A stretch of 64,000 nucleotides of DNA from an uncultured Eubacteriales bacterium. GTDB lineage: Bacteria; Bacillota; Clostridia; Oscillospirales; Oscillospiraceae. Under the pieces are notes generated by a model. It had not been told where the DNA came from. It made no database searches and saw nothing but the letters and a program-made list of their open reading frames with translations. The stretch lies in NCBI GenBank assembly GCA_900316745.1, contig ONEB01000004.1, positions 1 through 64,000 on the forward strand. Direction: 5' to 3'. Positions 59,694-64,000 of this stretch are shown piece after piece (within the stretch, counting starts at the first letter, position 1; each line of letters starts with the position of its first letter). The position numbers and the translations under genes were made by a program.

Positions 59694-61697
59694 TTGCTTC
59701 GATTTGAATACCGCAGCAGGCGCGCTGTGCTCGGCGCGGTGCTGGCGCTGATCGCACTGGTGAGTCTGATCCTGTCGCACGAGTCGTTTCTGCTCGTGAT
59801 TCTGATTCCCGCCGGCATTCTGGCCTGCTCGCTGTTCCGCCTGGAGCCCTCCGAGACCGGGAAGTTCACGCCGCAGTGGAACGAGGTCTGTTGCTATCTC
59901 ACGCCGTTTTTCGGCGCGGTGTTCCTCGTGTTTCTCACGCAGTGGGCCATGCACTCCTGGGTGCTCATGCTCTCGCCCGTGAAGCTGCTGCTCGGCATCG
60001 GCATCGGCGGGTTTATCATCATGGTCTGGCTCGTGCTCACGGGGCGCGTGGTGCTCAGCTGCGGGCTCGGCATGGGCTGTGTTATGGCGCTCGCGACCGT
60101 GGACTGGTATGTGTATTCGTTCCGCGGGACGGAGTTTCTGCCGACGGATCTTCTCAGCCTCGGCACGGCGATGAACGTCGCCGGCGGCTACAACTATACG
60201 CCGGGCGTCTCGCTCGTGCGCGCGTGGTCGCTGCTGGCGCTGTTTCTGATGCTCATCTCCGTCATCCGCTATCCGCCGTTTAAGCTGCGCCGCCGCGCCA
60301 TTGTGTTTTTGCCGACCATGGCGGTCGTCGCGCTGATCGTCGCGCTCGGCATGCGCGGTCGTGTCTCGCAGCAGTGGCAGCTCCAGGGCGTGAACAACAA
60401 CGGCTTCATGCTCAATTTCGCCATCGAGGTGCGTGACAGCGTCATCCGCAAGCCCGAGAGCTATGACGCCGAGGCGCTGGAAACGCTCGCCGCGGCATAC
60501 CCCGAGCCGACGCAGGAGGGCGGACCCACGATCATCGTGATCATGGATGAGTCGTTCGCGGATTTCCGCGTCATGGGTGAAGGCTTCCAGACGAACGAGC
60601 CGGTCATGCCGTTTCTGGATTCCCTGCACGAAAACACGATCCGCGGCTATGCCCTGTCCTCGGTTTACGGCGGCGGCACGGCGAACTCCGAATATGAATT
60701 TCTCACGGGCAACTCTCTGGCGTTCCTGCCGCAGGGCTGCATCTGCTACCAGCAGTATGTCCACGGCGGCGCCTGCTCGCTCGTGTCCGAGCTGAAAGGC
60801 CGCGGCTATGAATGCCTCGCCATGCATCCGTACTATGAGTCCGGCTGGATGCGCAACACGGTATGGCCGGGTCTGGGCTTTGACGAGTGCATGTTCCTCG
60901 ATGATTTCCCGCGCGAGAATCTCCTGCGCTCCTTCGTCAGCGACCAGGAGATGTTCGAGATGATCACGCACCGCTATGAGACGCGCGACCCTGAAAAACC
61001 GCTGTTTATCTGGGGCGTCACGATGCAGAACCACGGCGGCTATACCTACGGCGGCTCCGACTTCGTGCCGACGATCGCTCTTCAGGGATTGGAAAACGAA
61101 TATCAGAGCGCCGAGCAGTACCTCTCCGTCATCCATGAGACGGACAAGGCGCTGGAGTATCTCATCAACTACTTCCGACAGGTCAATGAGCCGGTCGTGA
61201 TCGCGTTCTACGGCGACCATCTGCCGAAGCTGCCGGATTCGTTCTATGAGGAGATCCACGGCGGATCGTTTGAGGATCTGACGCAGAAGCAGCAGCGGTA
61301 TACCGTCCCGTTCTTCGTCTGGACGAACTACGATATCCCCGAGCAGGAGATCCAGTATACCAGCATCAACTACCTGTCGAACTTCCTCTATCAGGCGGCA
61401 GGCATGGAGATGCCGCAGTATAATCAGATGCTCGCAACGTTCCAGCAGGCGATCCCCGCCGTGAACTCGCAGGGCTACTACTCCGCCGCGCTGGGCGGCT
61501 TTGTGGAGTTCGACGACGCCGAGGGCGAGGAAAAGGCCATGCTGAATCAGTATTGGCAGCTCCAGTACAACAACATGTTTGACGACGAGCACCATATCTC
61601 GATCTTCCGCGTGCCGGACTTCCTCCTGCCCGAGCAGGAGCAGACCGACGCCCCGCCCGCCACGACGTCCCCGTCGCCGGCCGCAGAGGAGCAATGA
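59694..61697 (+). CDS. LTA-synthase-like membrane sulfatase/phosphotransferase
   Basis: A 667-residue protein. Five to six N-terminal transmembrane helices (to about 200) are followed by an extracellular sulfatase-fold domain: VIMDESFADF (metal Asp/Glu), YGGGTANSEYEFLTGNS with the nucleophile Thr, TMQNHGGYTY and AFYGDHLPKL. LTA synthases transfer glycerol phosphate from phosphatidylglycerol to lipoteichoic acid. The C-terminal tail is Pro/Thr/Ser-rich. The TTG start follows GAGGTGA; a TATAAT lies at 59614-59619. Confidence 0.85.
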   Translation: MLRFEYRSRRAVLGAVLALIALVSLILSHESFLLVILIPAGILACSLFRLEPSETGKFTPQWNEVCCYLTPFFGAVFLVFLTQWAMHSWVLMLSPVKLLLGIGIGGFIIMVWLVLTGRVVLSCGLGMGCVMALATVDWYVYSFRGTEFLPTDLLSLGTAMNVAGGYNYTPGVSLVRAWSLLALFLMLISVIRYPPFKLRRRAIVFLPTMAVVALIVALGMRGRVSQQWQLQGVNNNGFMLNFAIEVRDSVIRKPESYDAEALETLAAAYPEPTQEGGPTIIVIMDESFADFRVMGEGFQTNEPVMPFLDSLHENTIRGYALSSVYGGGTANSEYEFLTGNSLAFLPQGCICYQQYVHGGACSLVSELKGRGYECLAMHPYYESGWMRNTVWPGLGFDECMFLDDFPRENLLRSFVSDQEMFEMITHRYETRDPEKPLFIWGVTMQNHGGYTYGGSDFVPTIALQGLENEYQSAEQYLSVIHETDKALEYLINYFRQVNEPVVIAFYGDHLPKLPDSFYEEIHGGSFEDLTQKQQRYTVPFFVWTNYDIPEQEIQYTSINYLSNFLYQAAGMEMPQYNQMLATFQQAIPAVNSQGYYSAALGGFVEFDDAEGEEKAMLNQYWQLQYNNMFDDEHHISIFRVPDFLLPEQEQTDAPPATTSPSPAAEEQ

Positions 61698-61703
61698 GAA
61701 AAC

Positions 61704-61736
61704 AAAATCCCACGGTTTTGAAAACCGTGGGATTTT
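61704..61736. terminator. Bidirectional terminator between convergent genes
   Basis: A perfect 16-bp stem with a one-base loop core, AAAATCCCACGGTTTT / AAAACCGTGGGATTTT, A-run and T-run at the ends. Confidence 0.88.
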
Positions 61737-61741
61737 TGTGC

Positions 61742-64000
61742 TTATGGAAGTCTCAAACGGATCTCCGAGCCGCCGGTGCGGTTTTTCGTCACGATGATCT
61801 GACGCTCGATGTTCTGCCGCAGCTCCCCGACGTGGGAGATGACGCCCACAAGACGATTGCCCTGCGTCAGGCTCTGCAGAGCGCGCATGACCTGCCGGAG
61901 CGTGTCCTCGTCGAGTGTGCCGAAGCCCTCGTCCACGAACATGCAGTCGAGCTGCACGCCGCCGGCCGCGGCCTGCAGCTCCTCGGAGAGCCCCAGCGAC
62001 AGCGACAGTGCCGCCAGAAAGCTCTCGCCGCCGGAAAGCGAGCGCACGCTGCGCTCCGTGCCGTTGTAGTGGTCTACGACGTTCAGCTCCAGCCCGCTTC
62101 GGGTTCGCAGATCGCCCGCCTCCTCGCGGCGCTTGAGATCATACTGCCCGGAGGACATGCGCATCAGATGCAGGCTCGCGCGGCGCAGAATGCGGTCGAA
62201 GTACGCCATCTGCACATACGTCTCCAGCATTACGCGCGCCTTGCCCGTGAGACTGCCGTTGGCGGTGTCGCTCAGCGCGCGCAGCCACTGCCACTTCTCG
62301 TCGAGCCCGCGCAGCCTGCTGAGCGCGGCATCCATCTCCTGCGCGGCCTTGCGGTCGGCGGCGAGACGCAGGGCGAGCGCGCGGCTTTCGCTTTGCAGGC
62401 GGCTGCGCTCCGCCGCCGCGTCGTCCTTCTGTGTGCGCAGCGCATCAAGATCACAGGGCGCGTCCTGTTCCACCAGCTCGGAGAGCTGCTTGACCCGCGC
62501 GCGGGCGGCTGTGAGCGCGTCCGCAGCCGCGCGGTGCGCGTCCTCTGCCTGCTGCTTTAAGTCGAGCAGGCCGCGCAGCGCGGCGCGGTCTGCGTCCAGC
62601 GCGGCAGCGGCTTCGGCGCGGCTTTGAAAGAGAAGTGCTTCCTGCTGCTGGGCAAGCCGCGCATCTGCGGCGGCGCGGTCCTGCGCCGCCTGCGCCAGCT
62701 CAGATGCGTGCTGCTGCGCCGCCTGTTCGGCAGCCTGGAGCGCCGCCTCCGCTGCCGGCAGCGCCTCGGCGAGCTCCTGCGCGCGATCCCGTCGCGCGGT
62801 CTCGGCGTCGATGTCCGCCTGAAGCTGCGTCAAGGTTTCCTCCAGCGCGGAAAGCGCCCGCTCCGCTGCCGCGTCCGCCTCCGCAAGCGGTGTGCCGGGC
62901 AGGAGCGCGTCTGTCTGTTTTGCGGCGGCGTCCCGGTCGGCCTCCAGCTTGCCGTGCGCGGCGCCCGCCGACTGACTGGCCTCGGTCGCGCGGTCGCGCT
63001 GGGCCTGCGCGGAGGCTTCGGCTTCGTCCACCTCTGCCTGTGTCGGCGCGTCGGTGCTCAGGCAGGCGGGGGAGGGGTGCGCCGTCGAGCCGCAGACGGG
63101 ACAGGGCTCGCCGGGCTTCAGCTCTGCCGCCATCAGTCCCGCCTGCTCGCGGTTGAAGCGGCGGCGCAGAGCTTCGGCCTCTGCGCGCAGAGCGTCCGCC
63201 TTCTCCTCGGCGGCGAGGTAGGCCGCCTGCGCGTCCTGATCGTTCTGTTCGTCCTGCCGGAGCAGAGAGAGCGCCTTTTGGAGCGCGCGAAGCGCATCGG
63301 CGCGATGCTCGTTTTCGGCTTTCTTCCGGCGCAGCTCCTGCAGGGCTTCGCCCGCTGTGCCGAGCTCGGCGTGCTCGTCGCGCATGGCAGTGAGGGCATC
63401 GCGCTGCTGCTGCGCCGCCTGTTCGGCTGCATGGAGTGCGGCGGATTTTTCATCGTGCAGGTCGCTCTTTTCCCGCGCGTCTTTCAGCGCTGCCTCCAGC
63501 GCGTCATAGCCGGGCAGCGCCGCCTCCTGCGCGGCGATGGATTTTGTGAGCGCGTCTCGCTTGTCGTCGTCGCCTGCGCATGCCTCCAGCGCGGCTGCGC
63601 ATTCCGCTTCCGCCAATATGCAGGCGTCTTCTTCTTTCTGTGCGGTCTCAAGCTGGGCGTGCGTCTGCGCCTGCGTTTCGGCGCGGGTGAGGAGGGCTGT
63701 GATTGCCTCATGCGCTTCGTCAGCTTTTTTCTGCGCCGCGTTGTGTTCGGCCTCCGCCTGCTCGTCGCGTGCGATCTGCTCATGCAGCCATTGCAGATGC
63801 TCCGCTTCGAGCAGAGCTTCCTCCGGCGTGTGGGAGGCCGTGCGCGCCGCCAGATTGAACGCGTCCCTGCAATCAGCGCGCGCCTTTTCCAGCGCGGACA
63901 CTTCGTCCCTCAGGCGCTTTTGCAGCGCTTCGAAGACGCGGGTTCCGAACACCTCGCGGAAGATCGACTCGCGCTCGCGGGTGTCGGCCTGCAGCAGACG
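61742..64000 (-). CDS. sbcC: SbcC-like SMC-type exonuclease subunit (5' end beyond window)
   Basis: The open frame runs off the window at 64000 (753 codons here, beginning RLLQADTRERESIFREVFGT, which fits the segment after the SbcC Walker A head). A long Ala/Glu/Gln-rich coiled coil carries a zinc hook CPVCG in PGEPCPVCGSTAHPS; after the second coil come the ABC signature SLSGGESFLAALSLSLGLS and Walker B LDCMFVDEGFGTLDED, then a D-loop/H-loop to IGVISHVGELRQNI. With SbcD it cleaves hairpins and DNA ends. sbcD would lie just upstream, outside the window. Confidence 0.88.
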   Translation of the reverse strand, partial: RLLQADTRERESIFREVFGTRVFEALQKRLRDEVSALEKARADCRDAFNLAARTASHTPEEALLEAEHLQWLHEQIARDEQAEAEHNAAQKKADEAHEAITALLTRAETQAQTHAQLETAQKEEDACILAEAECAAALEACAGDDDKRDALTKSIAAQEAALPGYDALEAALKDAREKSDLHDEKSAALHAAEQAAQQQRDALTAMRDEHAELGTAGEALQELRRKKAENEHRADALRALQKALSLLRQDEQNDQDAQAAYLAAEEKADALRAEAEALRRRFNREQAGLMAAELKPGEPCPVCGSTAHPSPACLSTDAPTQAEVDEAEASAQAQRDRATEASQSAGAAHGKLEADRDAAAKQTDALLPGTPLAEADAAAERALSALEETLTQLQADIDAETARRDRAQELAEALPAAEAALQAAEQAAQQHASELAQAAQDRAAADARLAQQQEALLFQSRAEAAAALDADRAALRGLLDLKQQAEDAHRAAADALTAARARVKQLSELVEQDAPCDLDALRTQKDDAAAERSRLQSESRALALRLAADRKAAQEMDAALSRLRGLDEKWQWLRALSDTANGSLTGKARVMLETYVQMAYFDRILRRASLHLMRMSSGQYDLKRREEAGDLRTRSGLELNVVDHYNGTERSVRSLSGGESFLAALSLSLGLSEELQAAAGGVQLDCMFVDEGFGTLDEDTLRQVMRALQSLTQGNRLVGVISHVGELRQNIERQIIVTKNRTGGSEIRLRLP

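Noticed and set aside
59673-61694. 673-codon open frame on the minus strand
   Set aside because: Exact shadow of the LTA-synthase-like gene, which has all catalytic motifs; the antisense product is low-complexity Arg/His/Ala.

Overview
The window looks like a chromosomal segment of a Gram-positive anaerobe, most likely a gut Clostridia member (Bacillota, Oscillospiraceae-like). Evidence: strong AGGAGG ribosome binding sites, Clostridia-type promoters (TTGACA/TTGCCA, 17-bp spacer, TATAAT), an iron-sulfur aldo/keto reductase, a multidomain flavin/iron-sulfur oxidoreductase beside a HypA-like protein, TnpV, and small regulators typical of gut Firmicutes. No rRNA, tRNA or CRISPR array was recognised. 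From about 40 kb onward, especially after 45 kb, the DNA is visibly GC-richer and reads as host backbone; the first 40 kb is a mosaic of accessory modules.

Layout. 0-4.5 kb: remains of mobile elements (broken IS110 transposase, RepA-type helicase and excisionase-like gene on the minus strand, iteron-like 9-mer arrays, a LexA/CI-type S24 repressor and a small Cro-like gene). 4.7-5.7 kb: metallophosphoesterase and an 85-residue EF-hand mini-protein. 5.8-19.5 kb: one collinear operon that I read as a DNA phosphorothioation (PT) defence system of the Ssp type. It holds a small HTH regulator, SspD-like PP-loop sulfurtransferase, SspB-like DUF4007 nickase, SspC-like giant ATPase, SspA-like cysteine desulfurase, a PLD-helicase, a 55-residue protein, a DndD/Rad50-like ATPase, an unrecognised 177-residue protein and, last, an RpoD-like sigma-70 factor. 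19.5-24.3 kb: SRAP peptidase, Cas4-like nuclease, a second EF-hand mini-protein, AAA ATPase, zinc ribbon, phosphatase, nitroreductase and nitrilase.

24.5-33.9 kb: metabolic and regulatory cassettes (CrtC/AttH-like protein with divergent TetR, AbrB-like protein with amidohydrolase, serine recombinase, membrane-anchored XRE protein, CPBP protease with TetR and a tiny membrane peptide). 33.9-39.8 kb: a second likely conflict region: an HTH-AAA-PDDEXK protein with a dense operator cluster, a DUF2971 protein, and a two-gene membrane/glycine-zipper pair. 40-45.7 kb: MFS transporter, CorA, ParE/Phd toxin-antitoxin, a TnpV-bearing mobile remnant, and an L,D-transpeptidase truncated next to it. 45.8-64 kb: housekeeping-like backbone (PPC protein, NifX-FKBP fusion, nitroreductase, HypA-like, large oxidoreductase with divergent TetR, two YdcF-family membrane proteins, MFS, aldo/keto reductase, hydrolase, UbiB-like kinase, LTA-synthase-like sulfatase, SbcC).

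How the main system would work (family knowledge plus inference): SspA draws sulfur from cysteine, SspD activates it, SspB nicks DNA and SspC provides ATPase activity, placing single-strand PT marks on host DNA. The helicase/DndD-like genes are the likely interference module against unmarked DNA. The terminal sigma factor is the unexpected part and suggests dedicated transcriptional control of, or by, the defence locus.
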